Origin: Myxococcus qinghaiensis
GTDB lineage: Bacteria; Myxococcota; Myxococcia; Myxococcales; Myxococcaceae
Length of the DNA stretch: 64,000 nt
Assembly: GCF_024198215.1 (NCBI RefSeq)
Contig: NZ_JAKCFA010000014.1
Location: forward strand, 186,001 to 250,000
Reading direction: 5' to 3'
The notes under the pieces were generated by a model, which searched no databases, was not told the origin of the DNA, and saw only the letters and a list, made by a program, of their open reading frames with translations. The stretch's first letter is position 1. Every line of letters begins with the position of its first letter. Position numbers and translations under genes: made by a program. Of the stretch, positions 33,577-43,357 are shown piece by piece.

Positions 33577-35115
33577 ATGCAACGGCAGACCCTGAGAGTC
33601 TTGGTGAGGAGCCTTTCCACGTTCGTCATCGCGCTGTGTCTGAGTTCAGGCTCGAGCGCGCTTGCCCAGGAGTACCAGCGCTTCGCCGGCAAGCTTTCAG
33701 ACCGGACCAGTGGCGCCGCGCTGGTGGGCGCCATCACCGTCAATGGCGTGCGCCAGACGACCGGCGCGGACGGGGTGTTCGAGGTCTACGTCCCCACGGC
33801 GGCGCGCTACGTGCTGGACGCGGCGCTGAACGGGTACGTCCCCACCTCCCTCATCCACACCGACGCCCCGGACTACGTGGAGGTGAAGCTCCAGAAGGCG
33901 GAGGTCTACACGGTCAACCCGATGCAGGACTTCGCCGTCACCGACAGCCGGGGCACCCGCATCTCCATCCCCGCGAACTCTCTCGTCAATGCCCAGGGCA
34001 TCCCCGCCCGGTCGCTGGTCCGGCTCCAGATGTACACGTATGACCTTCGCAACGACCAGATGGTGGGAGACATGAGTGCCGTGGACGCCAACGGGCAGCC
34101 CGTCTCGCTGTTGAGTATCGGTGCGTTCTCCGCGGAGTTCCGCGACGCCAACGGAAACCTCTACAACCTGGCCAGGGACCGCACCGCCAGCATCAGCCTG
34201 CGCGCGGACCCGAGCAACACGTTCAGCGGCTCGGTGCCCCTCTGGTGGTACGACCAGACCCGAGGCGTCTGGGTGGAAGAGGGCCTGGGCACGGTGGTTG
34301 ACGGCATCGCCACCGGCCAGGTGTCCCACTTCACGGTGTGGAACTTCGACGTCAAGCTGGCCCAACCCGCTTGCATCCAGCTGACGTTCGACCCGGTGTA
34401 CTTCTACTCACCCAAACCGGCCGGCCTGGGCGCCACGGCGACCATCACGATGAACCTCATCGGCTGGCAGCAGAGCCGCACGGGCACCGTCACGAGTCCG
34501 GGCCCCCATGCGCTCTACAACCTGCCCACCAATGCCAACGTTGAGATCAGGATCAACGGAGCCCCGTTCGCCATCGTCAACAGCGGCGCCGCGTGGGGTG
34601 GAACGGGGACTCCTCCGCATCCCTATGGCGTGTGCAACGGGAAGCTGCTCAACATCGCTGGCGGGCCGCGAACGGGCCTCGTGCAGGGCAAGGTGTTGCG
34701 CCAGCACCGCGGCAACCATGGTGGCGTCACGGTGGTGGTGAGCAATGGAGGCACGCAGTTGGGCACGGCGGTGACGGATGCCGCGGGCAACTTCTCGCTG
34801 CAGGTGCCCGCGGGCTCCGTGTCCGGGGTGACCGCCAGCAGGGCGGGATACCTGGCGGTCCAGCACACCAGCTTTTCGCTGGCCGCGGGGGCAACGGTGG
34901 ACCTTCCCATCGTGACACTCTTCGCGGGCAACACGGATGGAGACAACGACATCGACTGGGCGGACTTCGCGGCCATCGGTCCGTTCGTGACGAACCCGCT
35001 CACCGCCGTGGGCCCGAACGACCCGCGCGACGTCAATGGCAACGGCTTCATCGACTGGGATGACCTCTCCAAGGCCTCCGCCAATGGCGGACTGACGGGC
35101 CCCAGGACCTGGTAG
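33577..35115 (+). CDS. Exported carboxypeptidase-regulatory-like protein with dockerin-like EF-hand end
   Basis: The product has 512 aa with GAGGAGG five to twelve bases upstream of ATG 33577. A signal peptide covers about 1-31 (VIALCLSSGSSALAQ). Residues 36-110 resemble a carboxypeptidase regulatory-like beta domain (AITVNGVRQTTGADGVFEVYV), and 375-445 repeat the type (VTVVVSNGGTQLGTAVTDAAGNFSLQV in part). The end carries two acidic EF-hand-like loops, D454-G-D-N-D-I-D460 and D485-V-N-G-N-G-F-I-D493, separated by about 30 residues, as in type I dockerins. A calcium-binding docking module or a plain EF-hand pair are both possible. No cohesin was seen in the window. It follows the ALK-like gene and may be co-expressed. 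Confidence 0.72.
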   Translation: MQRQTLRVLVRSLSTFVIALCLSSGSSALAQEYQRFAGKLSDRTSGAALVGAITVNGVRQTTGADGVFEVYVPTAARYVLDAALNGYVPTSLIHTDAPDYVEVKLQKAEVYTVNPMQDFAVTDSRGTRISIPANSLVNAQGIPARSLVRLQMYTYDLRNDQMVGDMSAVDANGQPVSLLSIGAFSAEFRDANGNLYNLARDRTASISLRADPSNTFSGSVPLWWYDQTRGVWVEEGLGTVVDGIATGQVSHFTVWNFDVKLAQPACIQLTFDPVYFYSPKPAGLGATATITMNLIGWQQSRTGTVTSPGPHALYNLPTNANVEIRINGAPFAIVNSGAAWGGTGTPPHPYGVCNGKLLNIAGGPRTGLVQGKVLRQHRGNHGGVTVVVSNGGTQLGTAVTDAAGNFSLQVPAGSVSGVTASRAGYLAVQHTSFSLAAGATVDLPIVTLFAGNTDGDNDIDWADFAAIGPFVTNPLTAVGPNDPRDVNGNGFIDWDDLSKASANGGLTGPRTW

Positions 35116-35139
35116 TCGTCGCTCGCGCTCGAGACCGCG

Positions 35140-35169
35140 CGGGGTCGGAATGCCTGACTTCCGACCCCG
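35140..35169. terminator. Bidirectional terminator hairpin
   Basis: CGGGGTCGGAA (35140-35150) and TTCCGACCCCG (35159-35169) form a perfect 11-bp stem with an 8-nt loop between the convergent genes ending at 35115 and 35260. Confidence 0.7.
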
Positions 35170-35259
35170 TTCGGCGGGCCCCGAGGACCACGCGACCGGG
35201 AACATGCCCAGACTGGAGCACGAACCAATCCTGGGAAGTGTCCATCCGACCTGTCGTCC

Positions 35260-35650
35260 CTACGAGCCCCACACGAGATGAAAGAGGGCGGGGCTTGAGT
35301 CCAGGGGAGAACCGAGCGCGGCGTCCAGCGCCCCGAGGCCATCGTGGCTCAACGGATCATCCAGCGGGAAGAACTCCAGGCCCAGGTCCTCCAGCTCCAA
35401 CAGCGTCTCCACGGCTTCGGCGAGCGGAGCCGGTGAATCGAACGCGAGGACCTCGTGCTCACCAGTGGGAACCAGCGTTTCGACGAGGGCGGCGATAGCG
35501 CACCAGCGTGTCCTGGATGCGCGCGTCGAGGGGAGCGCGCGCCAGACACGCATCAAGCCAGTGGAGGTGACTGCTCAAGCTCTTGATGGAGACGGAGTGC
35601 TGTTCGCCCACGGACTGGCGCGTCTGGGCCCAGCGATTGTTCCAGCTCAC
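35260..35650 (-). pseudogene. Frameshifted small gene at the end of the envelope operon
   Basis: The minus strand starts in one frame, GTG 35650 at best, through VSIKSLSSHLHWLDACLA and DTLVRYRR, and then resumes in another frame as LVPTGEHEVLAFDSPAPLAE and continues to HLVWGS at the stop 35260. The join is near 35470-35490. One base restored would give a cytosolic-looking protein of about 130 residues. It begins 23 bp after the stop of the TolB/TPR gene and would be the fourth gene of that operon. The start is uncertain, and a sequencing error is not excluded. Confidence 0.55.
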
Positions 35651-35673
35651 TCCAGTCTGGCATGGGGGGTCGA

Positions 35674-38600
35674 TTACGGCTGCGCGGGCACCACCTGCGC
35701 GTCGCGGACGTCCGCTGACGGGTGGGCGTTGAGCGCCGTGTAGATTTCGAACCACGCCAGATACGCGCGCCAGGACGCATCGCGCTGGTCGATGAGGGAG
35801 CGCCGTGCCTTGCCCAGGCGCTCCGGTACATCGAAGGGCATCCGCGTGCTCCCATTCGAGTGGAGCTGCGCCGCGAACCAGAGCACATCCAGTTGACCGG
35901 CATCGACGGGGGCATGGGTGCGCGCCACCAGCGTGTCCGCGTGCTCCAGCGCCTTGCCCAGCCACCGGGCCGCCAGCGCCGGGTCCTGCCGGTCCACCGC
36001 GTTCTCGGCCAGCCGCATCTCCGCCAGCGTCACCGCGCGGACGTCTTCGTCCCGGTCCAGTTGGGCGAACTGCTCCAGGAACAACTCGCGCCGCAGCTCC
36101 AGCGCACGGGCCGCGGCGTCCAGGTTCCCGAGCCGGCTCTCCGCGTTCGCACGCAGCCCCGAGGCGATGATGCGATAGGTGCGAATCACATGCTCCGGCG
36201 TGGAGCGTGCCCACTTCAGCGCGGCCCGCACCTCCGGAGTCGCCAGGTCGCGCTCCACCTGGTCCAGGTCCTCCAACGTCCGCTGGGGCTGCCCCATCCC
36301 CAACGCCGACGCGCACCGGGACAGCCGCACCACCAGCCGGTTGCGCAACCCCTCTTCATCCCGGGGACTCGCTTCGATGATGGGCAGCTCGCGGTCATAG
36401 AGCGCCAGCGCACGCTCGAACCGACCGGCGGCGAGGTTGTAGAGCGCCGCGCGGTCCACCACCAGCGTGGTGAAGCGGGCCAGCCTCGGCGTCGCGTCCA
36501 CCATGGCCAGGGCCTGGTCCGCCGCCTTCGCCGCCTCCTCGTCGCGCCCGACGTGCAGGAGCACGCGCGCCCGCGCCAGGGAGACAGCCAGCCCCGCCCA
36601 GTTGTCCACGTAGGGCAGCTTGTCCCGCTGGTCCAGGTAGCCCAGGGCGATGTGGTAGTTGCCCACCTGGGTGTGCAGCATCCCCAACGCGCCGAGAATC
36701 ATGGCCTTGTAGCGGACGTTGTTGCGCATCAGGTCCAGGGCGACCATGTAGTGCCGGTTGGCGCGCTCGGCGGCGGCGGGGGCGCGGCTGCGCAGGAAGT
36801 CCTCGTGGTGGATGGCGCCCAGCAGGGCCTGCACCGCGCGCTGGTTCTTGAGCTCCGGCCACGACAGGCGCAGCTCCGCCACGGCCGCCTTCACCGTCAG
36901 GGCATGGGCCTTGTCATCCAGCTTGGGGAGCTGGCGCGCCATGAGGTAGGCCTTCACGAAGTGCGCGAGCGGCCTGGCCATGCTCGCGGAGGTGGTGATG
37001 ACCTCTTTCTCCACCACCTCGGGGCTGACGTCGGCGCGCAGGCGCAGGCTCACGGACTCGACAGCGCTCTCCAGGAAGCCCGTCCGCTTCGTCACGAGGT
37101 CGAAGTCGGCACGGGCCTCATCCCGGCGTTGCTGCCCCAGCCGGCGGTAGGCGCGGCCCATCATCGCGCGGCGGAACAGCCGCTCGGCCCGACGGCGCTC
37201 CTCGGTGCCCGCGGGAGCATCGTCGACATAGACGGTCGCCAGGGCCTCCAGCACGCCATCCGCGCCGAGCCCCGAGGCGCGCTCGACGGCGTCCTGCACC
37301 ACCGCGCGCCGGCGGAGCGGGTCCGTTTGCTGGCGGTAGAACGCCATCAACGCATCCCGCACGGGACGCGGCGGGCGCTCGTCGTGCACCGCGTTGACGT
37401 GACGCCCCAGCTCCAGGGCGAACGCATAGGCGGAGCCAGCGGGGGCCAGCGCCTGGGCCTGGGCCATGGCGGCATCCGCCTCGGCGTAGGGGCGGCCCCG
37501 GTACAGGGCACTGACAGAGGCACGCGCGAAGTCGAGCTGGTCATCGGCCGGGAAGACCTTGTGCATGGAGAGCCGGCGGCCGGCTTCGACCAGGGCCTCC
37601 CGGTCGTCGAGCTTGCGGTACAGCGCGTCCGCCTTGTCGTACCAGGCCTCCAGGACCGCGCGGGGCGTGGTGTCTGCAATCTCCGCCGACTCCAGCTCCT
37701 TGCGCGCCAGCGTGAAGTCCCCAGCGGCCTCCGCCAGTTCGCTGCGCACCACGCGTTGGAGGACGGCCGTCGGCGGACTGGGCGCGTTGGCGGGCTCCAG
37801 TGCGGCCATGCGTTGCCGCTCGGCTTCGCTCAGCTCCTCCACCATGCGTCCGCGCTCGCGTTCCTTCATCGCGCGCCGGTGGTCGATGAGGATTCGCAGT
37901 GGCGCCTCCAGGCCCGTCGTCGCCGTGTCCTCCACCCGGCGCATCTGGTCGGCGTAGAACTCCGCCGCGCTGAAGTCCTCGGAGTCCAGATGGAGCCGGC
38001 TCAGGCGCATCATCAACAACCGGCGCAGCTTGGGCCGGGCCTCGAGCAACAGGCGGTGGCGGTAGAGCAGGAGCTGGTCGGCGCGCCTGCCCACCATCTT
38101 CAGCTCCTCGTTGAGCTGAGCCACCTCCCACGTGCTGGGGACCTGGCCATCCAGGGGCAGCTGATACACATCCAGCGACTGCGCCCGTGAGCAGGTCGCG
38201 ATGAGGGACGCGGACGCAGGCGCGGGGTACTGGCAGTTCCAGGACGCGCTGGTGAGCTGGGTCGGGCTGGCGGCGGCGGCCAGCGCGGGCGCGTCGTCGC
38301 GCTCCCCCTCGAACGGCACCCGGAACAGCACCCCGGTGTCGCTGGCATCAATCACTCCATCCCCGGTGGAGTCGGTGAAGAACTGCACCACATACAGGAA
38401 GCGCCCATCCTGCGAGAACACCGGCTGCCCGGTCTGCCCCGGCAGGTCCAGGTCCATCGCGATGGGAGTTTCGCCTGGGCGGTCCAACCGCAGCGCCTCC
38501 AGGTGGGTGGCGGCGCGCGCGGCGAAGCCAGGGCCCACCTGCGTCACGGAGCGCTCGACGGGGACGTACACCAGCCAGCGCCCATCGGGCGTAAGCGTGG

Positions 38601-39138
38601 GGCTGGTCAGATTGCGCTCGAGCAGCGTCTTCACGCTCCACTCGCGCCCCAGCTCCACCCGCGACAAGCGCAGGTCTCCCTGGATGGTGGCCCGGCTCAC
38701 CAGCGCGATTCGTGACGAGTCAATCCACTCCGCCTGCAGCGCGTTGGCCTCCTCGTCGAGGCAGCGACGCTCCTCCGCGCCGGGCAGCTCCCGCACGCAC
38801 AACTGGCCCCCGGCCTGATTCCGGAACGAGATGTAGAGCAGGTGTTTCCCGTCGGGGCTGACGCGCGGCCACGTCACCTCGGCGCCTTCGTCGAAGAGGC
38901 GGCGCTCGCGGCCCTTCTCCAGGTCTTGCGTGTAGAGCTCGGTGGCGATGTTGCGGTTGGACGCGAAGATCAACGTGTTCTCATCGGGCGCCAGCTGCCC
39001 GAGGAACTGGTCGCCCACGCCCACGGTGAGCCGGGTCGGCATGCGCACGCCGCCGTCGTTCTCGTCATCCTGCGCGCTGGCGCCGCTCGCGACGAGCAGG
39101 GCCAGGAGCAGCAAGCACCGCCCCTGGGGCGTCAGCAC
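35674..39138 (-). CDS. Exported TolB-like (PD40) and TPR repeat protein
   Basis: The product has 1154 aa from GTG 39138, which overlaps the upstream gene by 7 bp and is translationally coupled. A signal peptide covers about 1-22. The N-terminal third (about 40-330) has PD40/TolB-like blades such as ENTLIFASNR, VSPDGKHLLYISFRNQ and LTPDGRWLVYV. The rest (about 400-1120) is helical, with TPR-like repeats rich in Ala/Leu/Arg (FSAAEFYADQMRR, YHIALGYLDQRDK). Such propeller-plus-TPR proteins are periplasmic scaffolds. Operon context with a YdbH-like and a YdbL-like protein points to outer-membrane homeostasis. Long plus-strand frames across this gene are shadows. Confidence 0.82.
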   Translation of the reverse strand: MLTPQGRCLLLLALLVASGASAQDDENDGGVRMPTRLTVGVGDQFLGQLAPDENTLIFASNRNIATELYTQDLEKGRERRLFDEGAEVTWPRVSPDGKHLLYISFRNQAGGQLCVRELPGAEERRCLDEEANALQAEWIDSSRIALVSRATIQGDLRLSRVELGREWSVKTLLERNLTSPTLTPDGRWLVYVPVERSVTQVGPGFAARAATHLEALRLDRPGETPIAMDLDLPGQTGQPVFSQDGRFLYVVQFFTDSTGDGVIDASDTGVLFRVPFEGERDDAPALAAAASPTQLTSASWNCQYPAPASASLIATCSRAQSLDVYQLPLDGQVPSTWEVAQLNEELKMVGRRADQLLLYRHRLLLEARPKLRRLLMMRLSRLHLDSEDFSAAEFYADQMRRVEDTATTGLEAPLRILIDHRRAMKERERGRMVEELSEAERQRMAALEPANAPSPPTAVLQRVVRSELAEAAGDFTLARKELESAEIADTTPRAVLEAWYDKADALYRKLDDREALVEAGRRLSMHKVFPADDQLDFARASVSALYRGRPYAEADAAMAQAQALAPAGSAYAFALELGRHVNAVHDERPPRPVRDALMAFYRQQTDPLRRRAVVQDAVERASGLGADGVLEALATVYVDDAPAGTEERRRAERLFRRAMMGRAYRRLGQQRRDEARADFDLVTKRTGFLESAVESVSLRLRADVSPEVVEKEVITTSASMARPLAHFVKAYLMARQLPKLDDKAHALTVKAAVAELRLSWPELKNQRAVQALLGAIHHEDFLRSRAPAAAERANRHYMVALDLMRNNVRYKAMILGALGMLHTQVGNYHIALGYLDQRDKLPYVDNWAGLAVSLARARVLLHVGRDEEAAKAADQALAMVDATPRLARFTTLVVDRAALYNLAAGRFERALALYDRELPIIEASPRDEEGLRNRLVVRLSRCASALGMGQPQRTLEDLDQVERDLATPEVRAALKWARSTPEHVIRTYRIIASGLRANAESRLGNLDAAARALELRRELFLEQFAQLDRDEDVRAVTLAEMRLAENAVDRQDPALAARWLGKALEHADTLVARTHAPVDAGQLDVLWFAAQLHSNGSTRMPFDVPERLGKARRSLIDQRDASWRAYLAWFEIYTALNAHPSADVRDAQVVPAQP

Positions 39139-39671
39139 TTCTTCTCTCCCCAGGTGCCGTCAGCGGCCTCCACCCAGCCACCGCAGACCACGCCCTCCGC
39201 GTGCATCTGATGCCAGCTCTGGCGCAGCGACTCCTCGGGCACGCCGGGGCGCACGGTCCGCATCCACTTCCAGAGCTGGAGCCGGGCCCGGTTCACCCGC
39301 TCCACCAGGGCGACGTCCTCGGTGGTCAGGCGCCCCGCCTGACAGCGACGACGGGTGTCGACGAGGAGCCCGTCCTTCCCCTCGCCCACGCAGTGGCGCC
39401 GCAGCAGCTCGTCGACGCGGTCCGCCTGCGTCCTGCCCAGGTTCTCCACCAGGGGCGTGGGCTGGATGCCCAGCTCCTCCAGTTGGTTGGGCGTGAGCGG
39501 CACTGGCGTCGGGCTCATGCCCGCGCGCGCGAGCCGCTGCTCCACGTCCTTGAACGAGCCCGAGGCCTGCTCCTCGAGCGCCGTCGCGCGGTCCACCATG
39601 ACGATTTCAGGGGCGCTGATGCACCCGGGAGCGGCCAGCGCGGCCACCAGCAGCAACCCGCGGGGTTTCAT
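39132..39671 (-). CDS. Lipoprotein resembling a YnbE-YdbL (DUF1318) fusion
   Basis: The product has 179 aa. The signal peptide ends AALAAPGC, a lipobox. The C-terminal half matches the DUF1318/YdbL pattern: DGLLVDTRRRCQAGRLTTED, LVERVNRARLQLWKWM and the ending VEAADGTWGEKKC, comparable in order to E. coli YdbL. The N-terminal lipoprotein part is comparable to the small YnbE lipoprotein by position only. In E. coli, ydbH, ynbE and ydbL are adjacent and act with the AsmA-like YdbH in phospholipid transport. The start overlaps the YdbH-like stop (ATGA at 39668-39671), strongly suggesting a joint function here. The fusion reading is an inference. Confidence 0.72.
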   Translation of the reverse strand: MKPRGLLLVAALAAPGCISAPEIVMVDRATALEEQASGSFKDVEQRLARAGMSPTPVPLTPNQLEELGIQPTPLVENLGRTQADRVDELLRRHCVGEGKDGLLVDTRRRCQAGRLTTEDVALVERVNRARLQLWKWMRTVRPGVPEESLRQSWHQMHAEGVVCGGWVEAADGTWGEKKC

Positions 39672-42600
39672 GGCGTGGCCTCCAGGGAGGGGATGGACTT
39701 GATGAGCTGATCCACGATGGGCCCCATGGGAATGCCCCGGATGTCGTTGATGCTGATGAGCTTGGCCAGGCCGCCCATGGTGATGCTCAGGCTGCCGAAG
39801 CCGTGGTTGAAGCTCACGCGCACGTGCTCCGGATAGCCCAGGCTCAAGGCATAGCGGACCCGGTTGGTGGCGGGGTCCACGTGGCGCGGGTCCTCCAGGT
39901 CGAGCAGGTCGAGCAGGTGCCGGTTGCCGATGCGCAGGATTTCCGCGCGGCCGTTGATGCTACGGTCCTTGGCGGAGATGACCATGGCGGCGTTGCCGTC
40001 GAAGGGCTCGCCGTGCGACGACTTCACGCCAGTGGCTCGCACGCGCGCCTCCAGCGTCGACTGCTTTCCCTGCCAGTCCAGCAGCCACTGGCCGGTGATG
40101 CGCCCGCCGCGAACGCCCATCTCCAGTTGAGTCATGGAGACCACGTGCTGGTTGATGGCCAGGTTGCCCGCCAGCGGTGAGATGGAGACCTGCGGCGTGG
40201 TGATGCGGGCCGCCGACACGAACCCGCTGCGCGAGAGCAAGGGGTGCTGGTCGGCGAACCGCAGCATCGGGTACGGATTCACATCGATGTCGTCCAGGAG
40301 CCGCACCTGGCCCTCGGTGAGCTGGAAGTTCTCCGTGAGCGGGACGTTGCCATCGAGCGCCTCGACGGCGATTCCCTGCTCGGGCAGGCGGACATTCACG
40401 TTCTGGAGCAGCAGGCTGGAGAAGGTCCGGAAGGCCACGAGGTCGGGAGACGCCACCCGGAACTCGACCGCGACCTTGCCACTGCTCTCCAGGCGTCCGG
40501 ACTGAGCGAGCTTGGACAGGTCCTGCGCCAGTTGTCCCCGCAGCGCCAGGCGTCGCCGCTCCTCGCTGAGGTCCAGCCGGCCTCTCACCTTCAGCTCGGT
40601 GCTCGTTCCACCGTTGGACAAGAACAGGTCGGGGACGTGGATGACGCCCGAGGCCTTGCGTCGCGCGGTGAACGACAACGTCAGGTCCTGCACCGGATAG
40701 GGCAGCGCCGGCTTCTGCTCCAGCGTGCGCGCCTTCAGGTTCTGCTTCACCTCGATGTCGTCCGCGTCCCACTTGTCCGTGAAGGTGAAGGTGGCGTCGT
40801 GGGACAGGTCGGCGAAGGAGAACCGACGGTCCCGCAGGCCGACCGTGAGCTTCTCCGCGGTCAGGTCTCCGTGGACGCTCCGCCGGGGTCCATCGATGTG
40901 CGACTCGATTCGCCAGTGCACCGCGGGGAGGTTGAGGGACAGGGCATCCTCCCTCCAGCGGATGCCGAGCGCGTCCATCACGGCCGTCCCCTCGAAGCCC
41001 ACGCCCCGAAGCGGAGTGGGCATCAGCCGCACCTGGCCCTCGGAGGTGATGTCCTTGAAGACGCCGAACAGGGTGCCGTGCACGTCGAGTTTCAGCGCGA
41101 ACTTCGACGCATCCACCGCCGCGGGCACATGGAACCGGGCCAGGAGCTTTGACAGGGGACCGAGAGGCGGGAGGTCCGCCGTCACGTCGCCGCGAAGCGC
41201 ACGGGTCTTCCGGTCGAATGCCAGCGCGACATCGGCCCCGCCCTTCAGCCCCTCCTTGCTGGTGACGACCAGCCGAACCGCGGGCTTCCGGCGGTCGACG
41301 TCCACCGTCATGAACTGGTGCTGGGTGCCCACCTCCAGCTCACCCGCGCGCAGCCCTTCGATTCGAACGTCCAGCTCGCCCTTGTGTCGCCACACATCTC
41401 CCCGCGAACTCATCACGAGGGCGATGGTGCTGGCCGTCACATCGTCCCAGGCGGGCCGCGTCAGCCGCAGCTCCGTCCGGTGGTCCCAGCGGGGCGCGGG
41501 AGAGAAGAGCGCCGTCGCCGTGCCCTTGGACGTCAGGTCCACGCCCAGGTTCTTCCAGCCGAGACGCGCGGCGACTTCGTCGGGGAGGAAGGGCCGCGCG
41601 ATAACGAGGTCCGGAGTCCGGGCGGTCAGGGTGTACGCCACGTCCTCCGTGCCCTTGGTGGCATCCAGGGACGCGTGCACCGCGCCGACCTCGAGCGTCA
41701 CGCGGGCCCGGGCCCGGCTGCGCCGTGGCGCGTCGAGCAGCGGGAACACCTCCGACGCATCCAGCTTCACGTGCACGGGGCCCTTCAGCACCTCGCGCCC
41801 ATCCGCCATGACGACCTGGAGCGCCCCCACGGGCACGTCCGCGCTCAACGCGAAGGGCGGTTCCTTGGCCAACGGGGCTCGGAGCTGAAGCCCCAGACGT
41901 TCGGCCTTCGCACGGACACCCGAGGCGCTGACGTCCAGGGCCTCCACCATGGCGGACAGCGTCGCCTCCCCCGCGAGCATGAGCGGAGAAGACGGCTCCG
42001 GCCGAAGCTGGTGCCCCTTCAGTTCACCCTGGGCCTTCGGAACTCGCAGCGTGGTGGGCCCGTCGACCGCGAGCCCCTGGAGCGCGAAGGCCAGTTGAGC
42101 CGACAGCCCCTGCTTCGCATCAGGCGTCGCGACCAGGGAGATGCGACCACTCCCGAGCGCCACCTGAAGCGCGTCCTGGGCCAACCGGACCTTCGTGACA
42201 TCGACGTCCAGGCCCAGCTTGCCCTGGGCGCCCAGGGTCGGAATGGCGCTCAGCGTGACGTCCTGGGCGTCCAGGTGCGCCTTGCCCTGTTCGAGGACGA
42301 GCGGGCGCCACTCGGCGGGAACCGCTTGCAGCAACCGTCCGAGGTCCACTTCCGCCAGGGCACGCGTCACGAGCACGGGCACCTCCGCCGCATCCGGCAG
42401 CACCGCCAGGACTTCCACCTGGGCGCTGTCGGTCAGTCGCGTGCGCTCCAGCTCCAGGACGGTGTGTCGCTTCTCTGCGTCGAACCGCGCGGCTACCGCG
42501 CCGTGCAGCAGCGTGCTGACCGTGAACCGTGAATCGAAGGTCTGCCGAGCGACGTCCAGGTCCACCCGCGCGCGAGCGGCCTCGGCCCCTGCCTCCACTG

Positions 42601-43357
42601 AGAGCGCCAGCCCCAGCGCGGCCACACCCGTGGGAGTGGCGGGCCCTTCACGGCTCAACTCCAGGGGCAGTGGAGCGCCAGCCTGGCCCAGGTTCGCGAA
42701 GACCTTCCATCTCCCGTCCTGCTCCTTCAAGTCGAGCACGGCCGCGAGCCCACGCAAGGACCAGCGGTCCACGACCTCGCCGCGTTGGACGCGGACGTAG
42801 GCCACCGACAGGCCCGAGACTTCGACCTTCCCGACGGGAGGCGCCGAAGCCAGGAAGGCGGCGAGCTGCTGGGAGGTTCCGACGGGCACTTCAGCGGGCA
42901 GCGGCTCCGGGGTCGTCTCCGGCTGCGACAAGAGCGTGAGGGACGTGGGCCCCGCATCGTCGGCCACCAGGGTGAAGACCGCGTCCCGCACGGCCACCCG
43001 CTTCAGCAGCGTGGGCCCGTTCAGGAGTGAATCCGGCGACCACTGCGCCTCCAGCGTGCCGACGCGCAGCAGCTCGGGCGCGGCGGCATGAAGCGGTGCC
43101 GGGGTCCGCACCACCAGCCCCTCCAGTCGCAGTCCCGACAGAATGGCGACGTGGGCGGTCTGGTAATCCAGTTGCAGGCCGGTGGCCGCTTCCACCTGGG
43201 GGAGGATGCGCGGCTTCACCCAGGGGTGGTCGAGGTTGCGTAGGACAGCCACGGCCGCGAGCAGCACGAGCGCGGGGAGCACGACGAGCAACAGGAGCAC
43301 ACCCGCGAAGACTCGCGCCCACCGCCGACGAGGCCTTTCCGCTCTGGGGGATTCCAT
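39668..43357 (-). CDS. YdbH/AsmA-superfamily intermembrane protein
   Basis: The product has 1229 aa from ATG 43357; GTG 43414 would add 19 residues. A basic N-terminus and one membrane helix (about 16-40) are followed by a long periplasmic region of amphipathic beta-strands with repeated V-x-L-x-V patterns, typical for bridge-like AsmA/TamB/YdbH proteins. Among family options YdbH is favoured because a YdbL-like lipoprotein gene follows with overlapping codons. The family is known to move phospholipid between inner and outer membrane. Here it heads an operon of three intact genes plus one frameshifted gene. The whole gene carries plus-strand frames that are shadows. Confidence 0.75.
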   Translation of the reverse strand: MESPRAERPRRRWARVFAGVLLLLVVLPALVLLAAVAVLRNLDHPWVKPRILPQVEAATGLQLDYQTAHVAILSGLRLEGLVVRTPAPLHAAAPELLRVGTLEAQWSPDSLLNGPTLLKRVAVRDAVFTLVADDAGPTSLTLLSQPETTPEPLPAEVPVGTSQQLAAFLASAPPVGKVEVSGLSVAYVRVQRGEVVDRWSLRGLAAVLDLKEQDGRWKVFANLGQAGAPLPLELSREGPATPTGVAALGLALSVEAGAEAARARVDLDVARQTFDSRFTVSTLLHGAVAARFDAEKRHTVLELERTRLTDSAQVEVLAVLPDAAEVPVLVTRALAEVDLGRLLQAVPAEWRPLVLEQGKAHLDAQDVTLSAIPTLGAQGKLGLDVDVTKVRLAQDALQVALGSGRISLVATPDAKQGLSAQLAFALQGLAVDGPTTLRVPKAQGELKGHQLRPEPSSPLMLAGEATLSAMVEALDVSASGVRAKAERLGLQLRAPLAKEPPFALSADVPVGALQVVMADGREVLKGPVHVKLDASEVFPLLDAPRRSRARARVTLEVGAVHASLDATKGTEDVAYTLTARTPDLVIARPFLPDEVAARLGWKNLGVDLTSKGTATALFSPAPRWDHRTELRLTRPAWDDVTASTIALVMSSRGDVWRHKGELDVRIEGLRAGELEVGTQHQFMTVDVDRRKPAVRLVVTSKEGLKGGADVALAFDRKTRALRGDVTADLPPLGPLSKLLARFHVPAAVDASKFALKLDVHGTLFGVFKDITSEGQVRLMPTPLRGVGFEGTAVMDALGIRWREDALSLNLPAVHWRIESHIDGPRRSVHGDLTAEKLTVGLRDRRFSFADLSHDATFTFTDKWDADDIEVKQNLKARTLEQKPALPYPVQDLTLSFTARRKASGVIHVPDLFLSNGGTSTELKVRGRLDLSEERRRLALRGQLAQDLSKLAQSGRLESSGKVAVEFRVASPDLVAFRTFSSLLLQNVNVRLPEQGIAVEALDGNVPLTENFQLTEGQVRLLDDIDVNPYPMLRFADQHPLLSRSGFVSAARITTPQVSISPLAGNLAINQHVVSMTQLEMGVRGGRITGQWLLDWQGKQSTLEARVRATGVKSSHGEPFDGNAAMVISAKDRSINGRAEILRIGNRHLLDLLDLEDPRHVDPATNRVRYALSLGYPEHVRVSFNHGFGSLSITMGGLAKLISINDIRGIPMGPIVDQLIKSIPSLEATP

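Noticed and set aside
35722..38190. 822-codon plus-strand open frame
   Set aside because: It is antisense to the TolB/TPR gene, is rich in His, Gln and Arg as expected for a high-GC shadow, and has no domain.
36000..39138. Assignment of the TolB/TPR protein to the gliding-motility complex
   Set aside because: Repeat types alone are insufficient, and the operon partners point to lipid transport rather than motility genes.
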